Below are positions 53,260-64,000 of a stretch of 64,000 nucleotides of DNA, one piece after another. A model generated the notes under the pieces. It was not told where the DNA came from, made no database searches, and worked only from the letters and a program-made list of their open reading frames with translations. The position numbers were made by a program, and so were the translations under genes. Source of the stretch: Mycobacteroides immunogenum (lineage in GTDB: Bacteria > Actinomycetota > Actinomycetes > Mycobacteriales > Mycobacteriaceae); NCBI RefSeq assembly GCF_001605725.1, contig NZ_CP011530.1:620001-684000 (forward strand), given 5' to 3'. Position 1 is the first letter of the stretch. Each line of letters opens with the position of its first letter.

Positions 53260-54804
53260 ATGAGCCGCGACACGGGTCGTAGGCAGCCCAAGCACGCACT
53301 GCCCAAATCAAATAAGCGCTGGTCAGTCAGTAAAACTGCGGCGGGACGCGTCATCTTCGCGCTGCTGGCCTGCGGCAGTTTGGTGGTAACCGGAGCGGGC
53401 TGGCAGGTCTTCTACAAGGCGTTCAGCCACGTGCCCACCTCGGGTGCGGAGGCCGAAGGCGGCAAGTCGAACGACGGCTCCATGAACATGCTGTTGATCG
53501 GTCTGGACTCGCGGAAGGACCAGGACGGAAACGACCTGCCCCGGGCCGTCCTGAATCAGTTGCACGCCGGCGACTCAGATGCCGGCGGATACAACACCAA
53601 CACCCTGATCCTGGTGCACGTCGGTGCCGACAACAAGGTCACTGCTTTCTCCATCCCCCGTGACGACTGGGTGCCCGCGGAAGGCATTCCGGGCTACAAG
53701 CACATCAAGATCAAGGAAGCCTACGGCCTGACCAAGGCGAATGAGGCGGACAAGCTCGTCAACGAGGGCATCACCGATCAGGCGACACTGGAGCAACAGA
53801 GCCGCGAGGCCGGTCGGCGCGCGACCCTGAACGCCGTGCACCGGCTGACCGGTCAGCCCATCGATTACTTCGCCGAGGTCAACCTGGTCGGTTTCTACGA
53901 CCTGGCCTCCGAGCTGGGCGGCATCACCGTCTGCCTGAACAGTGCCGTCTATGACAGCTACTCGGGTGCCAATTTCCCCGCCGGAGAACAAACCCTCAAC
54001 GCTTCACAGGCACTGGCCTTCGTGCGCCAACGCCACGGGCTGGAAAACGGCGACCTCGACCGCACGCACCGTCAGCAGGCGTTCCTGATCTCGGTGATGC
54101 AGCAGCTGCGCAATGCCGGCACGCTCACCGACATCACCAAACTGAACGGCTTGATGAAGGTCGTCCACAAGGATGTGGTGCTGTCAAAGGGCTGGACGGA
54201 GAAGCAATTCCAGCGCCTTGGGCAGATCGCTGACGGCAATGTGAACTTCCAGACGCTGCCCGTGGTGCGATACGACAACATCGACGGCGCGGACGTCAAC
54301 ATCGTGGACCCCGTCGCTATTCGCGCCAAGGTGGCTGCCGCCTTCAAGGGTGAGGATGCCGCGCCCGCATCCGCGGCGACGACACCCACCAGCACCGTCG
54401 ATGTCGTGAATGCGACTTCGACATCCGGCCTGGCATCGACGATTTCGTCCGCACTGGTCAGCCGCGGTTACACCAGGGGCGACGTGCGGGATCCGCTCAG
54501 CGGCGAATCGACAGGCACCGGCATCGATTACGGCGTCGGTGCCGACGCCGATGCCAAGGCGATGTCCACCATGTTGGGCATCGAGACGGAACCCATCGCT
54601 GATCCGACGTTGGCGCCCGGACGAATTCGCGTCATGCTGGGCACCGGATACTCCGCACCCAGCGATGTCATGAGCGCCGAGGACAGCGGAACGGCAAGCT
54701 CGATGTCCAGTTCGTCGAGCTCGGGATCGTACGGAGACTACGCACCGCCGGACTCGGGTAAGCCGGTGGTCAGTAGCAGCAGCGGCGTGCCCTGTGTGAA
54801 CTGA
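53260..54804 (+). CDS. LytR-CpsA-Psr (LCP) family glycopolymer ligase
   Basis: A 514-residue protein. One membrane helix (residues about 28-50) is followed by the LCP domain: MNMLLIGLDSRKD, NTNTLILVHVGADNKVTAFSIPRDDW and the arginine of FVRQRHGLENGDLDRTHRQ. A C-terminal LytR_C domain (TVDVVNATSTSGLASTISSALVSRGY) follows, and the tail is Ser-rich. LCP enzymes attach arabinogalactan or other polymers to peptidoglycan outside the membrane. ATG 53260 gives the expected basic cytoplasmic lead. The 151-base gap before it holds a GGCATC-TT-GATGCC palindrome at 53154-53167. Confidence 0.92.
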   Translation: MSRDTGRRQPKHALPKSNKRWSVSKTAAGRVIFALLACGSLVVTGAGWQVFYKAFSHVPTSGAEAEGGKSNDGSMNMLLIGLDSRKDQDGNDLPRAVLNQLHAGDSDAGGYNTNTLILVHVGADNKVTAFSIPRDDWVPAEGIPGYKHIKIKEAYGLTKANEADKLVNEGITDQATLEQQSREAGRRATLNAVHRLTGQPIDYFAEVNLVGFYDLASELGGITVCLNSAVYDSYSGANFPAGEQTLNASQALAFVRQRHGLENGDLDRTHRQQAFLISVMQQLRNAGTLTDITKLNGLMKVVHKDVVLSKGWTEKQFQRLGQIADGNVNFQTLPVVRYDNIDGADVNIVDPVAIRAKVAAAFKGEDAAPASAATTPTSTVDVVNATSTSGLASTISSALVSRGYTRGDVRDPLSGESTGTGIDYGVGADADAKAMSTMLGIETEPIADPTLAPGRIRVMLGTGYSAPSDVMSAEDSGTASSMSSSSSSGSYGDYAPPDSGKPVVSSSSGVPCVN

Positions 54805-54929
54805 TCCGAAACAAACCGCCCAAGAGCCCCAAATCGCCCCCAAATAGCACTGTGAAGTCTGTGCAGCTCGCCGACACGCCGAGCGAGGTCGGCCATCCCA
54901 AAGTGACCTGCGCTTACCGTTGAATCGTG

Positions 54930-55673
54930 ATGGACATGCACCCTTCCGGCCCGCTGCCTTCTGAGATCTATTGGCGGCGCCGCGCCCTCGCGATCGGCGT
55001 GGCGGTGGTCCTGGTCGCCATTGTCGCGGCGGTGGTCTTCGCGTTGGTCGGCGGCAGCGCTGGGGCCGACACGAAGGCTGCGGATAAGCCCGCCGACACT
55101 GCCGCCCCGGCAGGTAAGCCCGTCATCTTGCCGCCCAATGAGATCAACAAGCCTGCCGACAAACCCGTAGAAGCCCCGGTGCACGACGGGCCGCCCATCG
55201 CCAAGCCCGAGTTGGTGCCCCCGGTGGCGATGAACCCGGGAGACGACTGCCCGGACGCGACACTCGCGGTGAAGGCCTCTACCGACAAGCCCAGCTACCT
55301 GGCCGGGGAACAGCCCAAGTTCACCATGGTGGTCACCAATATCGGCCTGGTGCAATGCAAGCGCGACGTGGGCGCCGCGGTGCTGGCGGCGTCGGTGTTC
55401 AGCCTGGACAACAAGCGGATCTGGGCGAATCTGGACTGTGCTCCGTCCCAGGAATCGGCGATCAAGACCTTCAACCCTGGCGAGCAGGTGACCACCGAGG
55501 TCACCTGGACCGGAATGGGTTCTGCGCCCAACTGCCCGCTGCCGCGTCCGGCCATCGGCCCGGGCACCTACTCGCTGGTGGTGCAGCTCGGTGATCTGCG
55601 CAGTGCGCCGGTGCCGTTCATCATTGGCGAGAAGCCCGCGGACGCACCGGCGCCCGCGGCGCCCCCGGCCTAG
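54930..55673 (+). CDS. Membrane-anchored protein with extracytoplasmic beta domain (Rv3587c type)
   Basis: About 247 residues. One membrane helix lies at residues about 18-42 ([22 protein letters not shown]). A Pro/Lys linker and an immunoglobulin-like beta domain ([33 protein letters not shown]) follow, with cysteines that can pair. It corresponds to the Rv3587c position beside disA. The stop overlaps the disA stop by 4 bases. A GTG three bases upstream is an alternative start. Function unknown. Confidence 0.82.
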   Translation: MDMHPSGPLPSEIYWRRRALAIGVAVVLVAIVAAVVFALVGGSAGADTKAADKPADTAAPAGKPVILPPNEINKPADKPVEAPVHDGPPIAKPELVPPVAMNPGDDCPDATLAVKASTDKPSYLAGEQPKFTMVVTNIGLVQCKRDVGAAVLAASVFSLDNKRIWANLDCAPSQESAIKTFNPGEQVTTEVTWTGMGSAPNCPLPRPAIGPGTYSLVVQLGDLRSAPVPFIIGEKPADAPAPAAPPA

Positions 55674-56755
55674 CCGGTCTGCTCGGTAAGCGTCGATTCG
55701 GCCAGCCGCGACAGGCCCTCCCGGATATGGCGGGCCCACATCGCGCCGATTCCTTCCACCGACTGCAGGTCCGTCGCGCTGGCGGCCAGTAGCCCCTGCA
55801 GGGAGCCGAATGCGCGGACCAGTCTGTCGATGTGCGCGAACTGAAGCCGGGGAATGTGTGTCATGGCCCGGTAGCCCCGGGAACTCATCGCGGTGTCCTG
55901 GGCCTCGACGGTGGACGGGTATCCGAACGTACGGGAGAGCACCGTGAGGTCCAGCAGATCGGTGTCCGAGAGCGCGTCCAGATCCTCCAACGTCGAGGCG
56001 ATCTGTGCCTGCGTCGGTGGTTCGGGGTTCGCGTGATAGTCCCTGACCAGTAGCTCGCGCTCGGTGTCGTTATCGCCGACCAGCTCGCCGATCTGCAGCT
56101 TGAGCTGGCGTCCGTCGGTGCCGAGTTCGATGACATCGAGCTCGATGTCCTGGCTGATCCGTCGCACCAGCTCCAGACGCTGTGCCACCGTCATGACGTC
56201 CCGCAGCGTCACGAAGTCCTCGATCTCGGCGGTGGCCAGTGACGACGTCACCTCGTCGAGTCGGGTCTTGTAGCGCTCCAGGGTGGACACCGCCTGGTTC
56301 ACCCTGGACATGACGGTGGCCGAATCCATGACAACGTGCCGGATTCCGGCGGTGTACACGCTCACGATGTTCATTGAATGGCTAACCGACACAACGGGAT
56401 AATCGGTTTGAATGGCGGTGCGCTCCGCGGAGCGGTGCCGGGTGCCGGACTCATCCGTCGGAATGGACGGGTCCGGCACCAGTTGCACGTTGGCGCGCAC
56501 AATGCGGGAGCCGTCCGTGGACAGCACCACGGCGCCGTCCATCTTGGAGAGCTCGCGAAGCCGTGTGGGGGCGAATGCGACATCGAGGGAGAAGCCGCCG
56601 TCGCAGATGCTCTCGACCTTGTCGTCGTAGCCGAGGACGATCAGTGCCCCGGTGCGACCACGAAGAATGCGCTCCAGGCCGTCGCGCAGGGGTGTGCCAG
56701 GCGCCAATCGGGCCAGCGTTTCCCGCATTCTTGCGTTGGCTTCCGCGTTGTCCAT
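55670..56755 (-). CDS. disA: Diadenylate cyclase DisA
   Basis: A 361-residue enzyme that makes c-di-AMP from two ATP. The DAC domain carries D73-G74-A75 (MDGAVVL) and R106-H107-R108 (GTRHRSAER). A helical spine and a C-terminal helix-hairpin-helix DNA-binding domain ([21 protein letters not shown]) follow. In M. tuberculosis disA lies next to radA; here a thioesterase gene sits between them, divergent from disA. Confidence 0.96.
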   Translation of the reverse strand: MDNAEANARMRETLARLAPGTPLRDGLERILRGRTGALIVLGYDDKVESICDGGFSLDVAFAPTRLRELSKMDGAVVLSTDGSRIVRANVQLVPDPSIPTDESGTRHRSAERTAIQTDYPVVSVSHSMNIVSVYTAGIRHVVMDSATVMSRVNQAVSTLERYKTRLDEVTSSLATAEIEDFVTLRDVMTVAQRLELVRRISQDIELDVIELGTDGRQLKLQIGELVGDNDTERELLVRDYHANPEPPTQAQIASTLEDLDALSDTDLLDLTVLSRTFGYPSTVEAQDTAMSSRGYRAMTHIPRLQFAHIDRLVRAFGSLQGLLAASATDLQSVEGIGAMWARHIREGLSRLAESTLTEQTG

Positions 56756-56805
56756 CGCGCACCTCCCTCTCCAGGCTCGGCTTGCCGCAGTTAGATTACG
56801 TGGTC

Positions 56806-57321
56806 ATGTCGACGTGGACGTTGCCTGAGGGGCTTGAGCCGGTTAGCCGCGGCCCGGAAGCTCCCGCTTCGGGCGCCGAACTGAACCCGGGCTGGCCTCG
56901 CAGATTCAGTTATCCGGGTGCCGACGAGGACCTGTGGGGGACGCGGTTTTACGCCGGCGACGGCGCCAGTGTGACCGGCCAATTCGAGGTCCTGCCCGAA
57001 CTTGAGGGCGGGCCCGGCGTCATCCACGGTGGTGTGATGGCTGCCATTTTCGACGAGCTACAGGGAATCTTGGGGATCGTCACACAATTGGTGGCTGTCA
57101 CAGCGCATTTGGAGATCGACTATCGCAAGCCCATTCCCGTCGGCGCGACCGTGGACCTGACCGCCACCGTCGAGGGCCGGATCGGGCGCAAGCTCTACAC
57201 CACGGCGAGTGCGCGGATCGATGGTCAATTGGTGGCCGGTTCGCAGGGCATCTTTGTGGTCATTGACCCGGACGCCCACTACGGCGAAGGTGCGTCACGA
57301 ACGCTGGGCATCAGTCCGTAA
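56806..57321 (+). CDS. PaaI-type hotdog thioesterase
   Basis: The product is 171 residues from ATG 56806. The hotdog helix with its active-site pattern is seen in [20 protein letters not shown], where HGG and aspartate are typical of PaaI/YigI-like thioesterases. The [24 protein letters not shown] strand segment follows. It probably hydrolyses an acyl-CoA. The last 11 bases overlap the radA 3' end. It is an extra gene compared with the disA-radA arrangement of M. tuberculosis. Confidence 0.85.
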   Translation: MSTWTLPEGLEPVSRGPEAPASGAELNPGWPRRFSYPGADEDLWGTRFYAGDGASVTGQFEVLPELEGGPGVIHGGVMAAIFDELQGILGIVTQLVAVTAHLEIDYRKPIPVGATVDLTATVEGRIGRKLYTTASARIDGQLVAGSQGIFVVIDPDAHYGEGASRTLGISP

Positions 57322-58732
57322 ACTTCTGGGCCAGGCGCAAATTCGGGCGCTTTTCCGGTTCGATCTTGCGTGCTTCGGAGAGCACTTCCAGCGCCCTGCC
57401 CACCGTCGGGCAGCGCAGCAGGTGCATGCCGGCGGGATGTAGATCGTCACCTTCGGGCGGAATCACCGCATGGGTGTATCCGAGACGGGCGGCCTCGGCG
57501 ATGCGCTTGCCGACGGCGGCGGTGCGCCGGATATCGCCGGCCAGCCCCACCTCGCCGATGAACACCATGTTGGCCGGCAATGCTATGTCCGTGTATGCCG
57601 AGGCCACCGCCATCAGGATGGCCAAATCCGCGGATGGATCGGTCATGCGCATACCGCCCACCGTCGCCATGTAAATATCATTGTTGCCCAAGGGAAGTCG
57701 CCCGTGCCGCTCAAGCACGGCGGTGACCATTGCCGAGCGCGCGTGATCCAGGCCGCTCACCGCTCGCCGTGGCGACGGGTTGGTGGAGGTGGTGACAAGT
57801 GATTGCACCTCGCCGAGCAGCGGCCGCTTACCGTCGAGCGTGACGGTCACCGCGGTCCCGGCCGCCGCCTTCTCGCGATGTTCGAGGAACAATCCCGAGG
57901 GGTCGGAAACGCAATCGATTCCTTTGTCGCGCAACTGAAAACATCCAACTTCGTCTGCCGCCCCGAACCGGTTCTTGATGCCGCGCACCATCCGCAATGC
58001 CGAGTGTTTGTCGCCTTCGAAATGCAGCACCACATCGACGAGATGCTCCAGCGAGCGTGGCCCGGCGATCGCGCCGTCCTTGGTGACATGGCCGACCAGC
58101 ACCATCGCCACCCCGGACGATTTGGCCGCCATGGTCAGCGCCGTCGTCACCGCACGGACCTGTGTCACGCCGCCGGTGACTCCGTCGGCGTCGGTTGTGG
58201 ACATGGTTTGGACCGAATCGATGATCGTCAGTGTGGGTTTGACGGCCTCGATGTGCCCGAGCACGCTATGCAGGTCCGACTCCGAGGCGAGGTATACCTC
58301 GTCGTGAACGCAGCCGGTGCGTTCGGCCCGCAGCCGCACCTGGGCCGCGGATTCCTCACCGCTGATGTAGAGGGCGCGGCCGCCGGAGAGTGCCCATTGG
58401 TGGACCACCTTCAACAGCAGGGTCGATTTACCGACCCCCGGCTCGCCGGCGAGCAAGTTGACCGAGCCGCGGATGACGCCGCCGCCGAGCACCCTGTCGA
58501 GCTCGGAAACACCGGTGGGTTGGTGCCGGGTGGTGTCGGTGGCGATGCTGGTGATCGGTACCGCCGCCGAGGCCGGTGCGACCGCGCGAACCGCGCCGAG
58601 TCCCCCGATGGAGGACAGCACCGCGGTTTCGCTCACGCTGCCCCAGGTGCCGCAGTCGGGGCAGCGGCCCACCCATTTGGCGGTGGTGTGCTGGCATTCC
58701 GAACAGCGGTATTGCGCGCGGGGTTTGGCCAC
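57311..58732 (-). CDS. radA: DNA repair protein RadA
   Basis: A 473-residue RecA-like branch-migration protein. An N-terminal zinc finger (YRCSEC and RCPDCG, cysteines 10, 13, 24, 27) precedes the ATPase with Walker [10 protein letters not shown] near residue 96. The RadA-specific KNRFG motif lies near residue 253. A Lon-protease-like C-terminal domain is inactive as a protease in this family. It is followed at a distance by two small secreted proteins on the same strand side. Confidence 0.96.
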   Translation of the reverse strand: MAKPRAQYRCSECQHTTAKWVGRCPDCGTWGSVSETAVLSSIGGLGAVRAVAPASAAVPITSIATDTTRHQPTGVSELDRVLGGGVIRGSVNLLAGEPGVGKSTLLLKVVHQWALSGGRALYISGEESAAQVRLRAERTGCVHDEVYLASESDLHSVLGHIEAVKPTLTIIDSVQTMSTTDADGVTGGVTQVRAVTTALTMAAKSSGVAMVLVGHVTKDGAIAGPRSLEHLVDVVLHFEGDKHSALRMVRGIKNRFGAADEVGCFQLRDKGIDCVSDPSGLFLEHREKAAAGTAVTVTLDGKRPLLGEVQSLVTTSTNPSPRRAVSGLDHARSAMVTAVLERHGRLPLGNNDIYMATVGGMRMTDPSADLAILMAVASAYTDIALPANMVFIGEVGLAGDIRRTAAVGKRIAEAARLGYTHAVIPPEGDDLHPAGMHLLRCPTVGRALEVLSEARKIEPEKRPNLRLAQKFTD

Positions 58733-58787
58733 ACCGCGACGTTAGCCGCCGGGTGTGACAAAACCAGGCAAGCGGGTCCGCCCGCGC

Positions 58788-59153
58788 TTAGTCGGGTGGC
58801 AGCGGGACGATCCGGTCCTGACAGTTCACGGTTCTTTCGCCGTCGTTGGACAGCACGGTCTGTCCGTCCACCAGAATCCGGCAGTAGATATGGCCGGAAC
58901 CCCAGATGGCCGTCACCTGCTTGACGGCGTCCTTGTAGGGCCAGGCCACCGTCACCGACCAGGGCAACGTGACGTCGTTGATGGCCTGCGGTGTCCCGGA
59001 GTAGTCCCCGTAGCTGATGGTGCCGGCTGCGGGGGTCTTGCCCGCTGCCCAGACCAGGTAGGTCACCTTGGGCGGCGCGGCCTGCGCGGTCGCGGGAAAG
59101 AACAGACCGGCGACCGCGGTCGCCGCAGTTGCCGCCGCCAACGTTCGCTTCAC
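58788..59153 (-). CDS. Small secreted MmpS-fold protein
   Basis: The product is 121 residues from GTG 59153, preceded by GGAGG. A signal peptide (KRTLAAATAATAVAGLFFPATAQAA, cleavage near residue 26) is followed by a compact beta domain with VTYLVWAAG, LPWSVTVAWPYKDAV, IYCRILVDGQTV and a late cysteine (TVNCQD) that can pair with the first. This resembles the extracytoplasmic domain of MmpS proteins. It is a paralogue of the next gene. Confidence 0.75.
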   Translation of the reverse strand: MKRTLAAATAATAVAGLFFPATAQAAPPKVTYLVWAAGKTPAAGTISYGDYSGTPQAINDVTLPWSVTVAWPYKDAVKQVTAIWGSGHIYCRILVDGQTVLSNDGERTVNCQDRIVPLPPD

Positions 59154-59235
59154 GGTGTCCTCCCGGTTCTCAGCTTTGGGCCGGAAGCTATCACGGAGGC
59201 GGTGGGCAAAGGGCCGAATCGTCACACCGCGGGCG

Positions 59236-59691
59236 TCACGGATTGCGGCTGCACGGGTCGCCGTCCCGTTGGTCGCGGGTGCCGACCTTGGAGCCGGAGT
59301 TGCCGCGCAAGCAGTGCTGGCGTGGCACGCCATCGGTGGCGTAGCTGCAGGTGGCCAGCTCCACCCGATCGTCCTCGTCGACCACCTGCCCGTCGATGAG
59401 GATCTGGCAGAAGATACGCGGCCCGTCTCCGGTGTTGTAGCCGGTCACGTTGATGAGCGGATGTTTGGTGTCATCGGTCCACGTGATGTCCTTGCCCCAG
59501 GGCAGCTGAGGATTTATCGCGCCGCGGCGTGCCCCGTCGGCGTCGTTGTAGCCGAGGGTTGCCGCAACCAGCGGGCCATACTCCGCCCACACCCGATACG
59601 TCACGGTGCGGGGCACCGCGTGGGCGATCGGGGCGCTGAGTAGCGCACCGAGCATGGCGACTGCCGCCACGCAGGTGAAGAGCCGTTTCAT
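59236..59691 (-). CDS. Small secreted MmpS-fold protein, paralogue
   Basis: A 151-residue protein with a signal peptide (cleavage near residue 25, after AHA). The same beta domain as its neighbour is present: VTYRVWAEYGP, LPWGKDITWTDD, IFCQILIDGQVV. A Cys-containing C-terminal extension (ATCSYATDGVPRQHCLRG) is added. It lies 82 bases upstream of the paralogue on the same strand, suggesting a tandem duplication. Function unknown; no mmpL gene is adjacent. Confidence 0.75.
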   Translation of the reverse strand: MKRLFTCVAAVAMLGALLSAPIAHAVPRTVTYRVWAEYGPLVAATLGYNDADGARRGAINPQLPWGKDITWTDDTKHPLINVTGYNTGDGPRIFCQILIDGQVVDEDDRVELATCSYATDGVPRQHCLRGNSGSKVGTRDQRDGDPCSRNP

Positions 59692-59708
59692 GGGCGCAAG
59701 CTAGCACG

Positions 59709-59755
59709 AAAAAAGCGAGGGCCCGGATCGGCAGATCGCCGCTCCAGGCCCTCGC
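59709..59755 (-). terminator. Intrinsic terminator of lpqE
   Basis: On the minus strand GCGAGGGCC (59755 to 59747) pairs with GGCCCTCGC (59723 to 59715), followed at once by six T residues (59714 to 59709). A classic T-tailed terminator 13 bases after the lpqE stop. Confidence 0.85.
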
Positions 59756-59768
59756 AACAGGACTGTGG

Positions 59769-60461
59769 TTAGTGCTCGCCGCCCTCGTGGCCGCCCTCGT
59801 GGCCGGCGTTGCCGGTGTGCTGACGGGGTGCGCTGGGACCGGCGTCGATCGGCACCGCCACGGTGACCTGTCCGGCCTTCTCGAAGGTGAAGGTGAAGCG
59901 GTAGGTCAGGCCGTCGGCCAGATCCTTGGACAGCGCCAGCTGTGCCTTGCCGTGCTTGATCGTCGGGTCAGAAGAGGCCTGGGGCTTGGCTTCTGGCGTG
60001 GGGATGGCGGCAGAGGTGGTCTCGGTGCCGCTGACTTCGGGCGCGGCCGTCTCGGGTGCCTTGGCCTCAGCGGGCGGCTCCTGGCCTTCGGCCGAGCCGA
60101 CGAACAGGCGCCCGGTGGCGGGGATGTCGCTGTCACCGCTGAGCGTGACCTTGCCGATGTCATCGGGCGAGGAGATGGCGGTGAGCCGGTCACTGACATC
60201 GGCGGATTCATTCGCGATGACCAGAACCAGCTCGGCCTTCTGTCCGGCGCGCTGCTTCACCGGGTCGGAGTTGCCGACGAGGTGGATGTTGCGCAGCGCC
60301 AGCTTGCCGATATTGGCGCTGCCGCCGTTGATCGCCGACGACTGGTTTGCGGTCTGTGAGATCTGTCCGGCACCGCAGCCGGTCAGGGCCGTAGCGAGAA
60401 CGGCGGCGCCAACGAGTGTCGTAACGCGGGCGCTGCTGCGCCGGGACCGAGTGCGAAACAC
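59769..60461 (-). CDS. lpqE: Lipoprotein LpqE
   Basis: The product is 230 residues from GTG 60461, preceded by GGGAGA. The lipobox is LTGC (cysteine near residue 33). The mature part has a beta-rich domain (LALRNIHLVGNSD, AELVLVIANESADVSDRLTAISSP), a Pro/Ala linker, a further strand region and a His/Gly-rich end GHEGGHEGGEH. It is longer than the 182-residue Rv3584 protein. The His tail suggests metal binding. The fold recalls periplasmic copper chaperones, which is inference. It is divergent from carD. Confidence 0.87.
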   Translation of the reverse strand: MFRTRSRRSSARVTTLVGAAVLATALTGCGAGQISQTANQSSAINGGSANIGKLALRNIHLVGNSDPVKQRAGQKAELVLVIANESADVSDRLTAISSPDDIGKVTLSGDSDIPATGRLFVGSAEGQEPPAEAKAPETAAPEVSGTETTSAAIPTPEAKPQASSDPTIKHGKAQLALSKDLADGLTYRFTFTFEKAGQVTVAVPIDAGPSAPRQHTGNAGHEGGHEGGEH

Positions 60462-61993
<1,532 letters not shown>

Positions 61994-61997
<4 letters not shown>

Positions 61998-62470
61998 GCG
62001 CATTGCCCCGCGTGGGCATCGGCACCGACGTGCATCCCATCGAGGAGGGCAAGCCCTGCTGGCTGCTCGGGCTGCTCTTTCCCGGCGAGAACGGATGCGA
62101 GGGGCATTCGGACGGAGATGTTGCCGCGCACGCGCTCTGTGATGCCCTGCTGTCGGCTGCCGGGCTCGGCGACGTGGGTGCGGTGTTCGGCACAGGCAGG
62201 CCCGAGTGGACGAATGTCAGCGGCGCCAAGATGTTGACCCATGTGCGGGAGCTACTGCACGACAATGGCTTCCAGATCGGCAATGCCGCGGTACAGGTCA
62301 TCGGTAATCGGCCGAAGGTCGGTCCGCGCCGGGCCGAGGCCCAGCAGCTGCTGTCGGGCCTTGTTGGAGCGCCGGTTTCGGTGTCGGCGACCACGACCGA
62401 CGGCTTGGGCCTGACCGGTCGCGGCGAAGGCTTGGCCGCGGTGGCAACGGCGCTCGTCGCAGCGCGGTAA
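61994..62470 (+). CDS. ispF: 2-C-methyl-D-erythritol 2,4-cyclodiphosphate synthase
   Basis: A 158-residue trimeric zinc enzyme that follows IspD/IspE in the MEP pathway. Zinc ligands are in GIGTDVHPI (D and H) and [17 protein letters not shown] (H). The GDVGAVFG and [14 protein letters not shown] segments are conserved. It overlaps ispD by 4 bases and lies 11 bases upstream of cysS1. Confidence 0.97.
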
Positions 62471-62481
62471 GCTCGCTGGTC

Positions 62482-63894
62482 GTGACCGGTCACGCTCCGC
62501 TTCGGCTTTACGACACCCGTGTGGGTGCCGTGCGTGACTTCGTGCCGCTACGGCCCGGATCCGTCTCCATCTATCTGTGCGGGGCAACCGTGCAAGGTCT
62601 GCCCCATATCGGGCATGTGCGCAGCGGTGTGGCTTTCGACGTATTGCGCCGCTGGCTCAGTGCCCGCGCCTATGACGTCCTGTTTGTCCGCAACGTCACC
62701 GATATCGACGACAAGATCCTCAATAAGGCCGCTGACGCCGGTCGTCCGTGGTGGGAGTGGGCGGCGACGTATGAGCGCGCCTTCGACGAGGCCTACGACG
62801 CCCTTGGCGTGCTGCCGCCTTCGGTCTCCCCGCGCGCGACGGGGCACATCACCCAGATGATCGAGCTGATCGAGCGGCTCATCGACACCGGGCATGCCTA
62901 CGCCAGCGCTGGCGACGTCTACTTCGACGTGTTGAGCTACCCGGAGTATGGGCAGTTGTCCGGGCACAAGATCGACGACGTGCATCAGGGCGAAGGGGTG
63001 GCGACCGGTAAGCGCGATCCGCGCGACTTCACCCTCTGGAAGGGCGCCAAGCCCGGTGAGCCGTCGTGGCCGACGCCATGGGGGCCGGGACGTCCGGGTT
63101 GGCACACTGAATGCGTCGCGATGTGCGAGGCATATCTGGGGCCGGAGTTCGATATCCATGCCGGCGGAATGGATCTGGTCTTTCCGCATCACGAAAACGA
63201 GATCGCGCAGGGCCGTGCTGCCGGTGACGGCTTCGCCAGGTATTGGCTGCACAACGGCTGGGTCACCATGGGTGGCGAGAAGATGAGCAAGTCGCTGGGC
63301 AATGTGTTGTCCATTCCGGCTGTGTTGCAACGTGTCCGGGCCGTCGAACTACGCTACTACCTCGGTAGCGCGCACTACCGTTCGATGCTCGAATACTCCG
63401 AGACCGCGCTCGCGGATGCGGTCAAGGCGTACTGCGGCATCGAGGACTTCCTGCACCGGGTGCGTGTCCGGGTCGGCGAGGTGCCAGTGGGCACCTGGAC
63501 TCCGGGGTTCGCGGCCGCGCTCGATGACGACCTGTCGGTGCCGATCGCGCTCGCCGAGGTGCACTCCGCACGCGCCAACGGCAATCGCGCGCTGGATGCC
63601 GGTGACCACGAGGGCGCACTGTCGGCGGCGGCCAGCGTGCGCGCCATGATGTCGATCCTCGGATGCGACCCGCTCAATGAGCGCTGGGAGACCCGCGACG
63701 AGACCTCGGCCGCGCTGAATGCTGTCGATGTGTTGGTGACCGCGGAGCTGCAGCGCCGCGAAACGGCGCGGACAGAAAAGAATTGGGCACTGGCCGATGA
63801 GATCAGAGACCGGCTCAAGCGGGCGGGTCTGGAGATCACCGACACCTCGGACGGCCCGCAATGGACCCTAACCAGTAACGACGAAGAGCAGTAG
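62482..63894 (+). CDS. cysS1: Cysteinyl-tRNA synthetase
   Basis: The product is 470 residues from GTG 62482. The class I HIGH motif is in [11 protein letters not shown] and KMSKS is in [11 protein letters not shown]. Zinc ligands are the cysteine of [10 protein letters not shown], the cysteine of HTECVAMC and the HHENE motif. Length and order (ispF-cysS1-rlmB) match M. tuberculosis Rv3580c, so it is the translation enzyme and not the MshC-type ligase. Confidence 0.96.
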   Translation: MTGHAPLRLYDTRVGAVRDFVPLRPGSVSIYLCGATVQGLPHIGHVRSGVAFDVLRRWLSARAYDVLFVRNVTDIDDKILNKAADAGRPWWEWAATYERAFDEAYDALGVLPPSVSPRATGHITQMIELIERLIDTGHAYASAGDVYFDVLSYPEYGQLSGHKIDDVHQGEGVATGKRDPRDFTLWKGAKPGEPSWPTPWGPGRPGWHTECVAMCEAYLGPEFDIHAGGMDLVFPHHENEIAQGRAAGDGFARYWLHNGWVTMGGEKMSKSLGNVLSIPAVLQRVRAVELRYYLGSAHYRSMLEYSETALADAVKAYCGIEDFLHRVRVRVGEVPVGTWTPGFAAALDDDLSVPIALAEVHSARANGNRALDAGDHEGALSAAASVRAMMSILGCDPLNERWETRDETSAALNAVDVLVTAELQRRETARTEKNWALADEIRDRLKRAGLEITDTSDGPQWTLTSNDEEQ

Positions 63895-63896
63895 CA

Positions 63897-64000
63897 ATGG
63901 CAGGTAATTCTCAGCGCCGCGGCGCGGTACGTAAGCCCGGCAGCAAGAAGGGGCCCACCGTCGGTTCCGGCGGGGTGCGCCGGCGCGGCCTGGAGGCCAA
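63897..64000 (+). CDS. rlmB: 23S rRNA 2'-O-methyltransferase RlmB, N-terminus only (cut by window end)
   Basis: The frame starts at ATG 63897, 2 bases after the cysS1 stop, and reads [20 protein letters not shown], then a Gly/Arg-rich stretch to the window end. This basic start and the position after cysS1 match the TrmH/SpoU-family protein Rv3579c. The catalytic SPOUT domain is outside the window. Confidence 0.85.
   Translation, partial: MAGNSQRRGAVRKPGSKKGPTVGSGGVRRRGLEA

Noticed and set aside
57803..58924. Plus-strand frame of 373 codons over radA
   Set aside because: Antisense shadow of radA; no recognisable protein.

Overview
The window is a high-GC actinobacterial chromosome segment. 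Gene order and protein sequences place it in a rapidly growing mycobacterium of the Mycobacteroides abscessus-chelonae group. The evidence is the syntenic blocks ftsH-folE-folP-folB-folK, panC-panD-coaX-lysS-lsr2-clpC1, disA/radA-lpqE-carD-ispD-ispF-cysS1-rlmB and tilS/hpt/lpqG. These are interleaved with accessory genes, including a Tat-exported phospholipase C of the type known from M. abscessus. Species is inferred from memory of these families, not from a search.

Layout. 1-780 (minus) is a TerC-family membrane protein cut by the window edge, preceded by a leader that reads as a yybP-ykoY manganese riboswitch. 1.2-16.8 kb holds a PLP enzyme, two Baeyer-Villiger-like flavin monooxygenases, OHCU decarboxylase, ppa, dacB, a zincin, tilS, hpt, a tandem pair of SIMPL-domain proteins and an ephA/LLM/ADH operon coupled by TGATG overlaps. 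16.8-23.9 kb is accessory: an amidase, a truncated MDR remnant, an ISL3-type insertion sequence that splits a Coq4-family gene exactly inside its HDxxH motif, a TetR regulator, a VWA-domain membrane protein and a small lipoprotein. 24-36.2 kb is the housekeeping run ftsH, folate genes, a DUF6779-like gene broken by a perfect 172-bp inverted duplication, pantothenate/CoA genes, lysS and lsr2. 36.5-38.8 kb is clpC1, which carries only one of the two usual N-terminal repeats.

38.9-42.1 kb holds a TetR/deazaflavin-reductase pair and an LLM oxidoreductase. 42.1-46.4 kb is a vitamin B12/cobalt locus. A BtuF-BtuD-BtuC importer on the minus strand and CbtB-CbtA on the plus strand diverge from a shared 480-bp region that contains two face-to-face cobalamin riboswitches. 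46.4-50.6 kb has lpqF, mhuD, a hydrolase and phospholipase C. 50.7-56.8 kb has a GlxA regulator, mutY, a beta-carbonic anhydrase, an LCP ligase and disA. 56.8-64 kb has a thioesterase, radA, two small MmpS-fold secreted proteins, lpqE, carD, ispD, ispF, cysS1 and the start of rlmB.

The most notable signals are the single-repeat ClpC1, the 172-bp foldback repeat, the IS precisely breaking the Coq4 metal motif, the divergent cobalamin riboswitches and the Mn riboswitch. The first two could be assembly artefacts and need read-level checking. No tRNA, rRNA, CRISPR array or prophage was seen.
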